60,645 nucleotides of DNA from Acinetobacter haemolyticus CIP 64.3 = MTCC 9819 (GCF_000369065.1 NZ_KB849812.1:1-60645); one strand, 5' to 3'. Numbered from the stretch's first letter, positions 17,172 through 28,194 are shown. Program-made: numbers and translations. The notes: generated by a model not told the origin, from the sequence alone.

Positions 17172-17524
17172 GTCCTTCCTCCATCCTTGTTTATTTTTTT
17201 GATGCAAGAACCTCATTGTCAGCGATTTATACTTGCAAGTTAACAAATTTATAAAATTTGTATTACATTTATCCTATACTTTTTCATTCTATACAAATGC
17301 ACGTTTTATACGCAATCATTTCCTTTACCACTTATCTTGTTTAATCCAATAATCTTTTGCAAAATATGTAATCTCCGTTTTATATTCAATATCTCTATCG
17401 CACTAAAATAAAAAAATTTGCGTCAATTAACATTTTTAATTTTTTTGAATTGTCAGTTCCGCCTATTCATTGTTCTGCATTTGACTGTTACTATCTTATT
17501 AGTACAGGCAATCCTTAAAATGCT
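17172..17524. other. A+T-rich divergent promoter region, no gene
   Basis: This 353-bp gap separates the PilZ-hydrolase gene (leftwards) from proA (rightwards). It is very A+T-rich with homopolymer T and A runs. A TTGACT hexamer near 17480 could be the -35 box for proA, but its -10 box is weak. I see no open frame or repeat worth reporting. Confidence 0.5.
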
Positions 17525-18790
17525 ATGCAAGATTCTATTGAAAATTATATGCAACAAGTGGGTATTCAAGCGCGCCAAGCTTCTCGTGTTTTAATGAGTG
17601 CATCAACTCATCTTAAAAACCATGCTTTGTCTGCGATTTATACAGCGTTGGAAAATAACCAAACACAAATTTTAGCGGCCAATCAAATTGATATGCAAAA
17701 TGGTCGTCAAAAACAATTAGACACTGCTTTGCTAGACCGTTTAGAACTTACACCCGCGCGTTTTAAAGGAATGCTTCAAGGTTTAAAAGATGTCATCGCC
17801 TTAATTGATCCTATTGGAGAAATTACCGATCTCGCTTATCGTCCATCAGGTATTCAATTGGGTAAAATGCGTGTCCCATTGGGTGTCATTGGCATGATCT
17901 ATGAATCACGTCCAAATGTTACGCTTGAAGCAGCGTCTTTGGCTTTAAAGTCTGGTAATGCCATTATTTTACGTGGCGGTTCAGAAGCTCTTGAATCCAA
18001 CAAAGCAATTGCAACCGCGATTCAACATGGCTTGCAAATTTCAGGTTTGCCAGAACATGCCGTTCAAGTGATTGATACACCAGATCGTTCAGCAGTCGGC
18101 CACCTAATTACCATGACTGAATATGTTGATGTGATTGTACCGCGTGGTGGAAAAAGCCTGATCGAACGTATTAGTCAAGAAGCACGTATCCCGGTCATTA
18201 AACATCTAGACGGTAACTGTCATGTGTTTGTTGAAGCTCAAGCAGATCTGCAAAAAGCACTTCCAATTGCATTAAATGCTAAAACCCATCGCTATGGGGT
18301 GTGTAATGCAATGGAAACTTTATTGGTCGATGAAGCAATTGCAGAGGAATTTTTACCGCATATTGCCGAATTATATGCCGAGAAACAGGTCGAGTTACGA
18401 GGCTGCCCAGAGACACAACGTATCTTAGGTGTTTCTGTTAAAACTGCGACAGAAGATGATTGGTATACTGAATATTTAGGGCCAATTCTTGCGGTAAAAG
18501 TGGTGACTGGCATGGATGAAGCAATCGAACATATCAACAAATATGGTTCGCATCATACAGATGCCATCATTACTGAAAACTTTAGTCTAGCGCGAGAGTT
18601 CTTAGCGCGTGTTGACTCAAGCTCTGTAATGATCAATGCATCAACTCGTTTTGCAGATGGCTTTGAATATGGGCTAGGTGCTGAGATCGGTATTTCTACT
18701 GATAAAATTCATGCCCGTGGTCCTGTAGGTCTTGAGGGATTAACCTCTCAGAAATGGATCGTCTTTGGTGATGGTCAAATCCGTCAATAA
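17525..18790 (+). CDS. proA: Gamma-glutamyl phosphate reductase
   Basis: This 421-residue NADPH-dependent enzyme converts gamma-glutamyl phosphate to glutamate-5-semialdehyde in proline synthesis. It belongs to the aldehyde dehydrogenase superfamily. The catalytic cysteine is C260 in [13 protein letters not shown], and the cofactor-binding block [14 protein letters not shown] is intact. Length is as expected for ProA. proB is not adjacent, so the gene is expressed alone, as is common in Acinetobacter and Pseudomonas relatives. A clear terminator follows the stop. Confidence 0.96.
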   Translation: MQDSIENYMQQVGIQARQASRVLMSASTHLKNHALSAIYTALENNQTQILAANQIDMQNGRQKQLDTALLDRLELTPARFKGMLQGLKDVIALIDPIGEITDLAYRPSGIQLGKMRVPLGVIGMIYESRPNVTLEAASLALKSGNAIILRGGSEALESNKAIATAIQHGLQISGLPEHAVQVIDTPDRSAVGHLITMTEYVDVIVPRGGKSLIERISQEARIPVIKHLDGNCHVFVEAQADLQKALPIALNAKTHRYGVCNAMETLLVDEAIAEEFLPHIAELYAEKQVELRGCPETQRILGVSVKTATEDDWYTEYLGPILAVKVVTGMDEAIEHINKYGSHHTDAIITENFSLAREFLARVDSSSVMINASTRFADGFEYGLGAEIGISTDKIHARGPVGLEGLTSQKWIVFGDGQIRQ

Positions 18791-18815
18791 TTAAAACTCA
18801 TCTAGTTAAACCAAG

Positions 18816-18855
18816 ACACGATAAAGTTCATTCATTTGATCTTTATCGTGTTTTT
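18816..18855 (+). terminator. Rho-independent terminator of proA
   Basis: The perfect 11-bp stem ACACGATAAAG / CTTTATCGTGT has a 14-nt loop and is followed by TTTTT. The rest of the 18856-19092 gap is A+T-rich and shows no gene; it should contain the ackA promoter. Confidence 0.85.
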
Positions 18856-19092
18856 ATATATTTTCATACAAAAAAACAGTGAAAACCAACAGATTAATCA
18901 AAAGTATTTCTTATTTACAAACTATACTGAAAAATATTAATTCCGTTGATTTATAAAAAGTTGTATAGGCTAAAGTCTATTTTGCCAATGCAACACCTCA
19001 TGTTAAAACATTGCGCTTGTTTTTACTGTTCTTCGATGATCGTAAACTCAAAATGCTTATCATAAAATTTAAAATTGGTTAGGTGTTCAAAC

Positions 19093-20268
19093 GTGGCTAT
19101 ATCTGTATTAGTAATTAATTGTGGCTCTTCATCTATTAAATATGCCCTGATCTCAGAACGTCGTGAAGATCGTATTTACGGTTTGGCAGAAAATTTAGGC
19201 GCAGCTGATGCACGGATTAAAGGCATCACAATCGGTGGTGAACCACTTGAACTATCCATTCCCTATGCAGATCACGCCAAAGCACTTGAAACGCTATTAG
19301 CTCGTCTAGCAAATTATAATCCTCAAGCGATCGGACATCGAGTGGTACATGGTGGAACCATGACACATGCTGAACGTTTAACACAGGACACCATTGATCG
19401 TATTCGTCATGCTGTTCCTTTAGCACCGCTACACAATCCAGCCAATTTAATTGGTATTGAAGCCACCTTAGCGCTATTTCCACATTTACCTCAAGTCGCT
19501 GTCTTTGATACTGCTTTTCATCAAACTATGCCTGAACGTGCTTATCGTTATGCACTACCACAGTTTTTATACTCAGATTATCAAGTTCGCCGTTACGGCT
19601 TCCATGGTACGAGTCATGCCTATGTTTCAGAGCGAGCAAGTGAGTTAGCTGGCCAAAAAAATCAAGGTGGATGGCTCAGTGCACATCTTGGTAATGGCAG
19701 CTCAACCTGTGCAATCTGGAATGGTGAAAGTATTGATACCTCTATGGGAATGACACCGCTAGAAGGTGTCGTTATGGGCACCCGAAGTGGGGATGTTGAT
19801 CCAAGCCTCCCTTTGTTCTTATCCAATAATCTAGGATGGGATATTCAGAAAATCGACAATATGTTGAATAAAGAAAGCGGTTTACTGGGTTTATCTGATC
19901 TTTCTAATGATATGCGAACCCTAGTTGAAGCCTCAGAAAATGGGCATGAAGGTGCAACTCTCGCAATCGAAGTCTTCTGCTATCGTCTCGCTAAATCTTT
20001 ATCAGCTTTAAGTTGTGGGCTCCCTCGTTTAGATGGTTTAATTTTTACAGGTGGTATTGGTGAGAACGCTGCCAATATTCGTGAGAAAACCGTAGCCTAT
20101 CTACCACACTTTGGTTTGCAATTTAGTGTAGAAAAAAATAATAGCTTAGCACGTGGTACCGAAGGTCGGATTGATCATGGTACAGGTCCACAAATCTGGG
20201 TCATCCCAACCGATGAAGAAGGAAGGATTGCCAAAGAAACGCGCCAAGTGCTTGGACAACTTAATTAA
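19093..20268 (+). CDS. ackA: Acetate kinase
   Basis: This 391-residue kinase interconverts acetyl phosphate and acetate with ADP/ATP. The N-terminal phosphate motif [11 protein letters not shown] and the family signature GYRVVHGG-like block (GHRVVHGG) are present, as are [10 protein letters not shown] and the C-terminal FTGGIGENA. The start is the GTG at 19093, 8 nt after AGGTG; the frame upstream to 19075 lacks homology. pta follows 26 bp downstream, forming the usual ackA-pta operon for overflow acetate metabolism and acetyl-phosphate control. Confidence 0.96.
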   Translation: MAISVLVINCGSSSIKYALISERREDRIYGLAENLGAADARIKGITIGGEPLELSIPYADHAKALETLLARLANYNPQAIGHRVVHGGTMTHAERLTQDTIDRIRHAVPLAPLHNPANLIGIEATLALFPHLPQVAVFDTAFHQTMPERAYRYALPQFLYSDYQVRRYGFHGTSHAYVSERASELAGQKNQGGWLSAHLGNGSSTCAIWNGESIDTSMGMTPLEGVVMGTRSGDVDPSLPLFLSNNLGWDIQKIDNMLNKESGLLGLSDLSNDMRTLVEASENGHEGATLAIEVFCYRLAKSLSALSCGLPRLDGLIFTGGIGENAANIREKTVAYLPHFGLQFSVEKNNSLARGTEGRIDHGTGPQIWVIPTDEEGRIAKETRQVLGQLN

Positions 20269-20294
20269 CCAATAAATCGAATTTTAAGGTCATT

Positions 20295-22427
20295 ATGAAT
20301 ACAATTTTACTTATTCCAACTGGTGAAGGTGTAGGTTTAACCTCAGCCTGTCTAGGCATGATCTATGCACTAGACTGTAAAGGCATTAATGCAGGATTTT
20401 TAAAACCCTTCTCTCAAATTGCTGAAGCAACTGTTGATCGCACCACAACCTTATACCATCATCTATTTCAGCATCATGCTGTAGAACCGATGACCTATGA
20501 TCGATTAACACAATTGATTGCGCTCGGTGAAACAGATGAATTGCTTGAAGAAGCGGTGGCTTTACATCGCCAAATCGCGGCGCATCATGATGTGATCATT
20601 GTTGAAGGGCTTGTTCCAAATGGCCAAGACCATTTTGTGAGTGAAATCAATGCTGCCTTAGCACAAGCTTTAGATGCTCAAGTGGTCTTGGTCAGTACCG
20701 CTGACTTGTCAGATCCTCGCAAAACCGCAGAACGAATAGATGCACATCTTAGACAATTTGGTGGCGCTTCTTCAGCACGTACGACTGGCATTCTATTTAT
20801 GCGAACCAAAGGTTTGCCTGAAGATACGGCACAAATTCCTGTCACACTCGATCCAAGTTTACGCTTAGGTGAAAAGATAGATCGTTATGCAGTAGAGTTA
20901 CAACGTTATAACCGCCATATCGGAACCGAGGCCCTACCTATTATTGGCTTAGTGCCTTTTAGTAATATTTTGAGCGTTCCGCGAAGTTTAGACATTGCCC
21001 CGATTGTCAATGGAACATGGTTACATCAAGGTGAAGCCAAACATCGACGTATATTACATACCAGTTTAATTGCATCTAATATTGAATCTGAACTTCACAA
21101 ATTTGTACCAGGTGAGCTGATTATTGGTGCATCTCAGCGCGCTGATATTTTACTTGCTGCCAGTCTTGCCAGCAGTAATGGAACACCATTGGCAGGATTA
21201 GTTCTCACAGAACCATCCCCACCCGCAGCAAATGTGCTTGAGTTTTGCCAAAGTGCAATCAAACAAGGTTTACCAGTCTTACACACACCCCTCACAACCT
21301 TAGAAGCATTGAAGAAACTCAGTCGTTTTGGGAATGAAATTCCAATCGATGATACTGAACGTGCTGAACAAGTTACACGCTTTGTATCAAGCCATATTGA
21401 CAGTCAATGGCTGGATCAACACACCCAAAACAATTTACACCCGCGCCTATCTCCTTCAGCATTCCGTTATGAGTTAGTCCAAAAATCTATTTCTGCGAAA
21501 AAATGCATTGTGCTACCTGAAGGCGACGAACCTCGCACCGTACAAGCGGCTGTGATTTGTCAGAATCGAGGTATCGCACAATGTATCTTATTGGCAAAAC
21601 CCGAATCTGTTGCAGAAGTTGCAAAAGCTCGTGGTATTCAATTACCGAGTGATTTAAAGATCATTGATCCTGACACTATCCGTGACCGCTACATCGATCC
21701 AATGGTTGAGCTACGCAAAGGTAAATTAGATGCCTTACAAGCCAAAGCGCAACTTCAAGATACCGTCGTACTGGGTACGATGATGTTAGCCTTAGATGAA
21801 GTTGACGGTTTAGTTTCTGGTGCGATTCATACGACCGCCAACACAGTACGTCCTGCCTTCCAGTTGATTAAGACTGCGCCTAATTATTCGTTGGTTTCTT
21901 CTGTATTCTTTATGCTGTTACCAGATGAAGTCTATGTGTATGGTGACTGTGCAATCAATCCAGATCCGAATGCAGAACAATTGGCCGAGATTGCCATTCA
22001 ATCTGCTGATTCTGCAAAAGCGTTTGGTCTCGACCCTCGTATTGCGATGATCAGCTATTCAACAGGAACCTCTGGCACAGGTGCGGATGTTGAAAAGGTC
22101 GCTGAAGCAACTCAAATCGCCCAACAGCGTCGTCCCGATCTCCTCATTGATGGACCTTTGCAATATGATGCGGCTTCAGTAGAAAGTGTCGGGCGCCAAA
22201 AGGCACCTGATTCGCAAGTTGCAGGTCGTGCCAATGTATTTATTTTCCCTGATTTAAACACGGGTAATACCACTTATAAAGCAGTACAACGTGCTGCCAA
22301 TGTGGTCAGTGTCGGCCCAATGCTGCAAGGTTTAAATAAACCAGTCAATGATTTGTCTCGCGGTGCTTTGGTCGATGATATCGTGTTTACCATTGCGTTA
22401 ACGGCGATTCAGGCAGCGCAACAATAA
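20295..22427 (+). CDS. pta: Phosphate acetyltransferase (long form)
   Basis: This 710-residue enzyme makes acetyl phosphate from acetyl-CoA. It is the long, three-domain form. The N-terminal domain resembles dethiobiotin synthetase (LIPTGEGVGLTS). A central DRTGG domain follows (about residues 220-330), and then the catalytic PTA_PTB domain (about 390-705) with VLPEGDEPRTVQAA and the SYSTGTSGTGADVEKV block. It lies in an operon with ackA. The N-terminal domain confers allosteric control in enteric Pta. Confidence 0.96.
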   Translation: MNTILLIPTGEGVGLTSACLGMIYALDCKGINAGFLKPFSQIAEATVDRTTTLYHHLFQHHAVEPMTYDRLTQLIALGETDELLEEAVALHRQIAAHHDVIIVEGLVPNGQDHFVSEINAALAQALDAQVVLVSTADLSDPRKTAERIDAHLRQFGGASSARTTGILFMRTKGLPEDTAQIPVTLDPSLRLGEKIDRYAVELQRYNRHIGTEALPIIGLVPFSNILSVPRSLDIAPIVNGTWLHQGEAKHRRILHTSLIASNIESELHKFVPGELIIGASQRADILLAASLASSNGTPLAGLVLTEPSPPAANVLEFCQSAIKQGLPVLHTPLTTLEALKKLSRFGNEIPIDDTERAEQVTRFVSSHIDSQWLDQHTQNNLHPRLSPSAFRYELVQKSISAKKCIVLPEGDEPRTVQAAVICQNRGIAQCILLAKPESVAEVAKARGIQLPSDLKIIDPDTIRDRYIDPMVELRKGKLDALQAKAQLQDTVVLGTMMLALDEVDGLVSGAIHTTANTVRPAFQLIKTAPNYSLVSSVFFMLLPDEVYVYGDCAINPDPNAEQLAEIAIQSADSAKAFGLDPRIAMISYSTGTSGTGADVEKVAEATQIAQQRRPDLLIDGPLQYDAASVESVGRQKAPDSQVAGRANVFIFPDLNTGNTTYKAVQRAANVVSVGPMLQGLNKPVNDLSRGALVDDIVFTIALTAIQAAQQ

Positions 22428-22450
22428 ACCTAGCCTAGGAGTAAATAAGC

Positions 22451-23770
22451 TTGACGCCATACTCCTTTGGAAAAGGTTTTTATTTTGTTCAATTTTCCGC
22501 AATTCTGAATAGTATTGCTTCACGTTGTATACATCTAGCTCTTGCATGGTGGGTTCTTTCGATAACCAGCGATGCAAGAGCATTTGTAATCTTTGTTGCG
22601 ATAGGCACAGCGGCAGACATCTTAGCACGGGGAATATTTGGATCACTCGGTGATACCTATGATAAACAACGACTGATTTCATTATGTTATTGGATGAGTC
22701 TAATCTCAGCAATCACCATCGCCTTGTTAGCAACGACACAGACCTATCTAGCAATTGTACTTATTATTTGCCAAGCTTTAGGTGGTTTAGCCATTGGTAT
22801 TCGTGAACCACTCCAAAGCAGTATCGTTCCATTTCAAATCAGCAAAGAACAACTTTCCAGCGCTATCCAATGGCGATCAGCAGCGATGACAATTGTGACC
22901 TTTTGCTCACCTATATTAGGAACAGGATTAATTTCGCTCATCGGTGCACATAATACGATTTGGTTTGGCGTCGGGTTGATTCTTTTCTCAATCATTTTAT
23001 TAAATTCAATAAAAATTTTAAATGTCGGCTCGAAGATAAACTCTAAGCTCAAACGTCCTAAGTGGAACAGTGGTTTTTCTACCCTAAAACAACTCCCTCC
23101 AGAAATTAGTTTAATTAAAATTACTTTTTTTATAAATTTAGGCTTATTTCCTTTTTTTAGTGTCGCTCTACCCACTTACTTTTATCAAAATTTTAGTAAG
23201 ACCCCTCTACTACTTGGTATCGTTGACACATCATTTGCAATCGGCATGTTTTTAGGCGCAACAAAACTCGCAACTCTCGCCAATTCTTTGTTTGGTCGAG
23301 CAATAACCACATACTCAGGATATTTAGCGTTAAGTGTAGGTATTTTAATATTTGCGCTCATGAGCCAAGTCTTATCCGTTTTTCACATTGGCTATTTTAG
23401 TTTGATGTGTTTTAGCATGTGTGTAGCTGGCTGTGGCTTAATGGTTGCTCTAACCAATACCAGTTTTATGCGTAGCGCAGCAGTACCACATAACTTCCTA
23501 AACAGAGTCAGCGCCTCATCCACATTTGGAACAGGTATCGCAAACCCAATAGGTGTTGTTATTACAGGTATTTTTATAAGTAACTTCGGCATAAATATAA
23601 CTTTGATTTTACTCAGCCTGATTCTTATCATTGCAGCAACTCTATCCTTTATGAGTACAAATCTCCGACAGGTATTATCTTTATCTGATAACGAAATTCA
23701 CGGTGCTTATTCCCGAATGTATCCAAAAGCATTTTCGAAAGATATTGGTACAACCAAAATATTGAGTTAA
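22451..23770 (+). CDS. MFS transporter of the EntS/MFS_3 type
   Basis: This 439-residue protein has about 12 hydrophobic helices. Its first loop motif GSLGDTYDKQR, at about residues 63-73, is the MFS loop 2-3 signature. The sequence type is close to the EntS-like exporter group, which often moves siderophores or small hydrophobic compounds. The start is a TTG at 22451, supported by AGGAG 9 nt upstream and by the lack of any nearby in-frame ATG. It lies 23 bp after pta and may be co-transcribed, although a functional link to acetate metabolism is not obvious. Confidence 0.82.
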   Translation: MTPYSFGKGFYFVQFSAILNSIASRCIHLALAWWVLSITSDARAFVIFVAIGTAADILARGIFGSLGDTYDKQRLISLCYWMSLISAITIALLATTQTYLAIVLIICQALGGLAIGIREPLQSSIVPFQISKEQLSSAIQWRSAAMTIVTFCSPILGTGLISLIGAHNTIWFGVGLILFSIILLNSIKILNVGSKINSKLKRPKWNSGFSTLKQLPPEISLIKITFFINLGLFPFFSVALPTYFYQNFSKTPLLLGIVDTSFAIGMFLGATKLATLANSLFGRAITTYSGYLALSVGILIFALMSQVLSVFHIGYFSLMCFSMCVAGCGLMVALTNTSFMRSAAVPHNFLNRVSASSTFGTGIANPIGVVITGIFISNFGINITLILLSLILIIAATLSFMSTNLRQVLSLSDNEIHGAYSRMYPKAFSKDIGTTKILS

Positions 23771-23865
23771 CGATATTGTATTAAACTAAATCTAAAAAAT
23801 AATACCTACAAACTAAAACTGGCTTTTGTGATTAAAAATCCATCTATCTCACTAAATCGCTATTT

Positions 23866-24468
23866 TCAAATAAATCTTGCCAACCACACCGTATGCCCTG
23901 CACATTCAGCATCCTCTGCTATCATTTTTATCACTTCAAATCCATGTTGCTTTAATAAAAGGCGATATTCATCTGCCGATAAACTGGCATGGTACAGAGG
24001 CTCACCAAACATCTCACCAATCGCCTCCCCATGTGCAGGGCCACTAGTAAACATTAATGCAGCACCCGCCACAGCATGATCTGAAAATAACCCAAACATT
24101 TTTCTTTGATCATCATGGGTCAAATGAAAAAAACTGTCCCAAGCTAAAATACCTTGAAACTTTTGATCTGATTGAAAACTACGAAAATCTTGTTGTATCC
24201 AGTGCTGTTCAGGAAAATTTTGCTGAGCCATTTCAATCATGACATCCGAAGCGTCCACCCCCGTTACCTCATGACCCTGCTCAATCAAATATGCCGCAAT
24301 TGGCTTGGCTGAGCCACAGCCCAAATCTAGAATTTTGGATGGAACAGGGATTAAAGATAAAAATCGATCCAACCAAACCTTTTCATACAAATAGGTTCCA
24401 CGATGTTCGGTCCATGAACGTCCATATTTCTTATAGATATCGATAATCTGCTTTGCCAAATGCGCCTG
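23866..24468 (-). CDS. Class I SAM-dependent methyltransferase
   Basis: The product has 200 residues from the ATG at 24468. It shows SAM motif I LDLGCGSAKP at about residues 46-55, an acidic ribose-binding residue in VTGVDAS, and a later block with AWDSFFHLTHDD. It is a small-molecule type methyltransferase of unknown substrate. I prefer the ATG at 24468, which has AAGGAAG 6 nt upstream, over the ATG at 24501 directly after the stop of the upstream transporter gene. Either start implies co-transcription with that transporter gene, about 33 bp or less away. Confidence 0.8.
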   Translation of the reverse strand, partial: QAHLAKQIIDIYKKYGRSWTEHRGTYLYEKVWLDRFLSLIPVPSKILDLGCGSAKPIAAYLIEQGHEVTGVDASDVMIEMAQQNFPEQHWIQQDFRSFQSDQKFQGILAWDSFFHLTHDDQRKMFGLFSDHAVAGAALMFTSGPAHGEAIGEMFGEPLYHASLSADEYRLLLKQHGFEVIKMIAEDAECAGHTVWLARFI

Positions 24469-24501
24469 CATTTTTCTCTTCCTTAAATATGGCAAGCTCA
24501 T

Positions 24502-25428
24502 TCAGAGTTGCTTAGAAGACGTAAATATCGTTTGGATTCGTGGCATTTTGATAAAGAAAATAGCATTTCCACCAAGAATCAAGACCACGCCGATCACAGC
24601 GTTAAGCTGCCATTGATAGCCTTCCCAAATTGTCGCCACAACTAAAGCCACCAATGGAAATAATAACGTACTATAGGCTGCCTTCGCTGCACCAATCCGT
24701 CCGATGAGATAGAAATAGGCAGTAAATCCAATCACTGACCCAAAAAGCGCTAAATACAATAATGCACTCAACGCACTGAACTGCATACTTGGAAAGAAAT
24801 TGTCTTGCTTAATCCCCGAAATCAACGCCATCAAGATCGCACCATATAACATGCCGTAAGCATTGGTACTAAAAATATCTAATCCATGTTTTTGATGTCG
24901 AGTACTAATCATATTGCCCAGTGAGAAGCCATACGTACCCAACACACACAATCCGATCCCAATCAATGTCTGATAGTTCAATGTTGTACCAAACACATCA
25001 TGCCAAAATAAGGCCAGCATACCCAAAAGTCCCATCAAAGCGGCTGGATAAAAGCGCGGTGAAATCTCTTGATCAAAAAAGAATTTAGCATTGATTACAT
25101 TGAAAATCATAGCCATAGAAAAGATCACCGCTTCCAACCCACTGCTAATATATTGCACAGCATAATAAAAACAGACGAAATTTAAGCCAAAAACACATAG
25201 CCCCTGTAATACACAAAATAGATGATCTTTTAATGCAAGTTTCTGTAATTTCTTGGTGAGCGCAATAAAGACAAAGAGAACAACCGCTGAAATAAAGAAA
25301 CGCCAAAACACTGCAACATTTGCTGAGATTCCACTTTGTTGTTGCAAACTAATCGCAATCCATGTGGTTCCCCAAATCAACACAACCAAAGCATATAACA
25401 GCGCATTCATCTCATTTAACCAGATCAT
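24502..25428 (-). CDS. EamA-family (DMT) exporter
   Basis: This 308-residue membrane protein has ten predicted helices arranged as two EamA repeats. It starts with the typical ALVVLIWGTTWIAIS segment and has an AVIFSMAMIFNVINAKF block ending the first repeat. DMT proteins of this kind usually export amino acids or metabolites. An in-frame ATG at 25410 is an equally possible start. It is divergent from an AraC regulator at 25588, a pairing that often means the regulator controls the exporter. The methyltransferase gene follows in the same direction. Confidence 0.85.
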   Translation of the reverse strand: MIWLNEMNALLYALVVLIWGTTWIAISLQQQSGISANVAVFWRFFISAVVLFVFIALTKKLQKLALKDHLFCVLQGLCVFGLNFVCFYYAVQYISSGLEAVIFSMAMIFNVINAKFFFDQEISPRFYPAALMGLLGMLALFWHDVFGTTLNYQTLIGIGLCVLGTYGFSLGNMISTRHQKHGLDIFSTNAYGMLYGAILMALISGIKQDNFFPSMQFSALSALLYLALFGSVIGFTAYFYLIGRIGAAKAAYSTLLFPLVALVVATIWEGYQWQLNAVIGVVLILGGNAIFFIKMPRIQTIFTSSKQL

Positions 25429-25587
25429 TTACATAGCTGCTATTTTGCGATGTTTCAGATCTTTTTCTCTTGCATGTTCTTGCGATGATTATCATCAAAT
25501 TGCGATTATATTTACATCATCCTTACTAATGACAAACGCAATCAAAAATCGCTACACTAGTCACATATTTAAACCTTTGAGTAGAAG

Positions 25588-26448
25588 ATGAAATATCAGA
25601 TTCTAGATCAATTACAACAATATAAAGCTGAATTGCTTGACTCAGTAGAACTGGGTTCAGGTATGCAACTCGCGATGTGGCACAATAATCAAGATCGCGT
25701 CAATGTTTGCAGCAATCACCATACACTAAGTATGTACATTCAAGGCGGATATCAAAGCTATCAAAAAACTGCTCAAGGTTGGCATAATGGTGGTGGCCCT
25801 GATCATATGTGCTTGATGCCCCAAGATTTTGAATCAACATGGGATCTTCGTGACTCACTCACTTTTGTCCATCTCTATTACACCCAACAACATTTACAAC
25901 GTGTCGCAGAACAAGTTTGGGATCGTGAACCCAACCAAATTATTTTAAATCCACAGACTTTTGTTGCTGATCCACACATTGCCATGATTTACCGACATTT
26001 TTTACTCAATGGTGCATGGCAAAATCGTGAAAATCACTTACAAATGAGTACCGCAACCACACTCTTACTCAACCATTTAATTAAAAATTATAGCCACGCC
26101 CAATGGCAAGCACCGGAAGTTAAAGGGGGATTATCACCGTATGTGTTGAAACAATTATTGCAGTGGATTGATCACAATCTCCATCTCAGTTTGACACTCT
26201 CTGACTTGGCACAGCAAGCTCAACTGAGTGAGTATCATTTTGCCCATATGTTTAAGCAATCGATGCGTATGCCACCTCACCAATATGTAATGCAACGCCG
26301 CTTAGAGCAAGCACATCAAGCATTACAGCAAACCAATCTCAATTTAACCGAAATTTCTGCGCAATATGGTTTTAGTTCTAGCAGTCATTTTAGTAATCGA
26401 TTTAAAAAATATTTTGGTTATTCTCCCTCTCAAATGCGCATGAAGTAA
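25588..26448 (+). CDS. AraC-family transcriptional regulator
   Basis: This 286-residue protein has an N-terminal ligand-binding cupin-like domain and a C-terminal double helix-turn-helix domain (about residues 185-285). The signature is the second HTH, ISAQYGFSSSSHFSNRFKK followed by YFGYSPSQMR. It is divergent from the EamA-type exporter gene with 159 bp between the starts. By analogy with similar pairs it likely activates that exporter in response to the exported compound. The ligand cannot be inferred. Confidence 0.88.
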   Translation: MKYQILDQLQQYKAELLDSVELGSGMQLAMWHNNQDRVNVCSNHHTLSMYIQGGYQSYQKTAQGWHNGGGPDHMCLMPQDFESTWDLRDSLTFVHLYYTQQHLQRVAEQVWDREPNQIILNPQTFVADPHIAMIYRHFLLNGAWQNRENHLQMSTATTLLLNHLIKNYSHAQWQAPEVKGGLSPYVLKQLLQWIDHNLHLSLTLSDLAQQAQLSEYHFAHMFKQSMRMPPHQYVMQRRLEQAHQALQQTNLNLTEISAQYGFSSSSHFSNRFKKYFGYSPSQMRMK

Positions 26449-26626
26449 GTTCATTATTAAGTCTCTTATATTATTTGAATTTAAAAAACCAATAAGGATT
26501 AGATCATTGAGAAAGGAGTCAAATCTTTAGGCCTTTAGCCAAAAGTCGTTTAAAACTCCCACAATCCGAGCTTTTTGTCATATAATTTAGCCCGCCAGCT
26601 AATCGCCCGCTCAAGAGAATTTTGAT

Positions 26627-28153
26627 ATGACAACGATCATCAAACAAGATGACTTGATTACATCAATCAAGGATGCCCTCCAGTTTATTTCTTACTATCA
26701 CCCACAAGACTTCATCCAAGCGATGAGCCGTGCGTATGATCGTGAAGAGAACAAAGCTGCAAAAGATGCTATTGCACAGATCCTCATCAACTCACGTATG
26801 TGTGCTGAAGGTCACCGACCAATCTGTCAAGATACAGGGATCGTTAACGTTTTCCTTGAAGTTGGCTTAGACGTTAAATTTGATTTAACCATGAGCTTAG
26901 ATGATGCAGTGAACGAAGGTGTACGCCAAGGTTACTTAGAAAATTCAAACGTACTTCGTGCTTCAGTTCTTGCTGATCCAGCTTTTGGTCGTAAAAATAC
27001 CAAAGACAATACCCCTGCGGTCATTCACTACAAACTCGTACCAGGGAATAAAGTCGATATTACCGTTGCAGCAAAAGGTGGCGGTTCAGAAAATAAATCT
27101 AAACTTGCGATGCTTAACCCATCTGATTCGATCGTGGATTGGGTACTTAAAACCGTTCCAACGATGGGTGCAGGTTGGTGTCCACCAGGTATGCTCGGTA
27201 TTGGTATCGGTGGTACTGCTGAAAAAGCCATGATGCTTGCGAAAGAAGCGCTCATGGAAGAAATCAACATGGACGAATTACTTCGTCGCGGTCCACAAAA
27301 CAAGATGGAAGAACTCCGTATCGAGATCTTCGAAAAAGTAAATGCGTTGGGTATTGGTGCTCAAGGCCTTGGTGGTTTGACGACTGTTCTTGATATTAAA
27401 ATCAAAGATTACCCATGTCATGCTGCAGGTAAGCCAGTCGGTATGATTCCAAACTGTGCTGCGACTCGTCACGCACACTTCCAGTTAGATGGTACAGGTG
27501 TTGCACACATTCAAGCGCCTAAACTTGAAGACTACCCTGCTGTGACTTGGGATTCTTCTCAATCAAAACGTGTAAACCTTGATACCATTACACAAGAAGA
27601 AATGGACTCATGGAAACCAGGAGATACCTTACTTCTTAACGGTACAATTTATACAGGTCGTGATGCAGCACACAAACGCATGGTCGACATGTTAAATAAT
27701 GGTGAAGAACTTCCAGTCGACTTAAAAGGTAAATTTATTTACTACGTCGGTCCTGTTGATCCAGTAGGTGATGAAGTGGTTGGTCCTGCTGGTCCGACAA
27801 CTGCGACACGTATGGATAAATTTACGCGTCAAGTCTTAGAAGCAACTGGCTTATTCGGCATGATCGGTAAAGCGGATCGTGGTCCTGCGGCTGTTGAAGC
27901 AATCAAAGACAATAAAGCAACCTACCTCATGGCTGTTGGTGGTGCTGCTTACCTCGTGTCTAAAGCTGTACGTGAAGCGGAAGTCGTTGCATTTGCTGAC
28001 CTAGGTATGGAAGCAATCTACAAATTTGTGGTTGAAGATATGCCTGTGTCCGTTGCCGTTGATGTCAATGGTACTTCTATCCACGCAACTGCTCCAAAAA
28101 TCTGGCAAGCAAAAATTGGAAAAATTCCAGTGGTTGATGCTGCACAAGCTTAA
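26627..28153 (+). CDS. fumA: Class I (iron-sulfur) fumarate hydratase
   Basis: This 508-residue enzyme hydrates fumarate to L-malate in the TCA cycle. It has the two-domain class I architecture. The alpha part contains the CQDTGIVNVF block and NCAATRHAHF, which supply cysteine ligands for the 4Fe-4S cluster. The beta part begins near residue 330 and contains the GTIYTGRDAAHKRM block. A TATAAT -10 hexamer (26581-26586) lies 40 bp before the start. Its -35 region is weak, which suggests activator dependence. A strong terminator follows. The enzyme should be sensitive to oxidants. Confidence 0.95.
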   Translation: MTTIIKQDDLITSIKDALQFISYYHPQDFIQAMSRAYDREENKAAKDAIAQILINSRMCAEGHRPICQDTGIVNVFLEVGLDVKFDLTMSLDDAVNEGVRQGYLENSNVLRASVLADPAFGRKNTKDNTPAVIHYKLVPGNKVDITVAAKGGGSENKSKLAMLNPSDSIVDWVLKTVPTMGAGWCPPGMLGIGIGGTAEKAMMLAKEALMEEINMDELLRRGPQNKMEELRIEIFEKVNALGIGAQGLGGLTTVLDIKIKDYPCHAAGKPVGMIPNCAATRHAHFQLDGTGVAHIQAPKLEDYPAVTWDSSQSKRVNLDTITQEEMDSWKPGDTLLLNGTIYTGRDAAHKRMVDMLNNGEELPVDLKGKFIYYVGPVDPVGDEVVGPAGPTTATRMDKFTRQVLEATGLFGMIGKADRGPAAVEAIKDNKATYLMAVGGAAYLVSKAVREAEVVAFADLGMEAIYKFVVEDMPVSVAVDVNGTSIHATAPKIWQAKIGKIPVVDAAQA

Positions 28154-28194
28154 GCTTCCGTGTATATCAACAAAATATAAGTAATATTCACTTT

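Noticed and set aside
19075..19092. Earlier TTG start for ackA
   Set aside because: It would place the AGGTG ribosome-binding site inside the coding region. The GTG at 19093 gives the family N-terminus.
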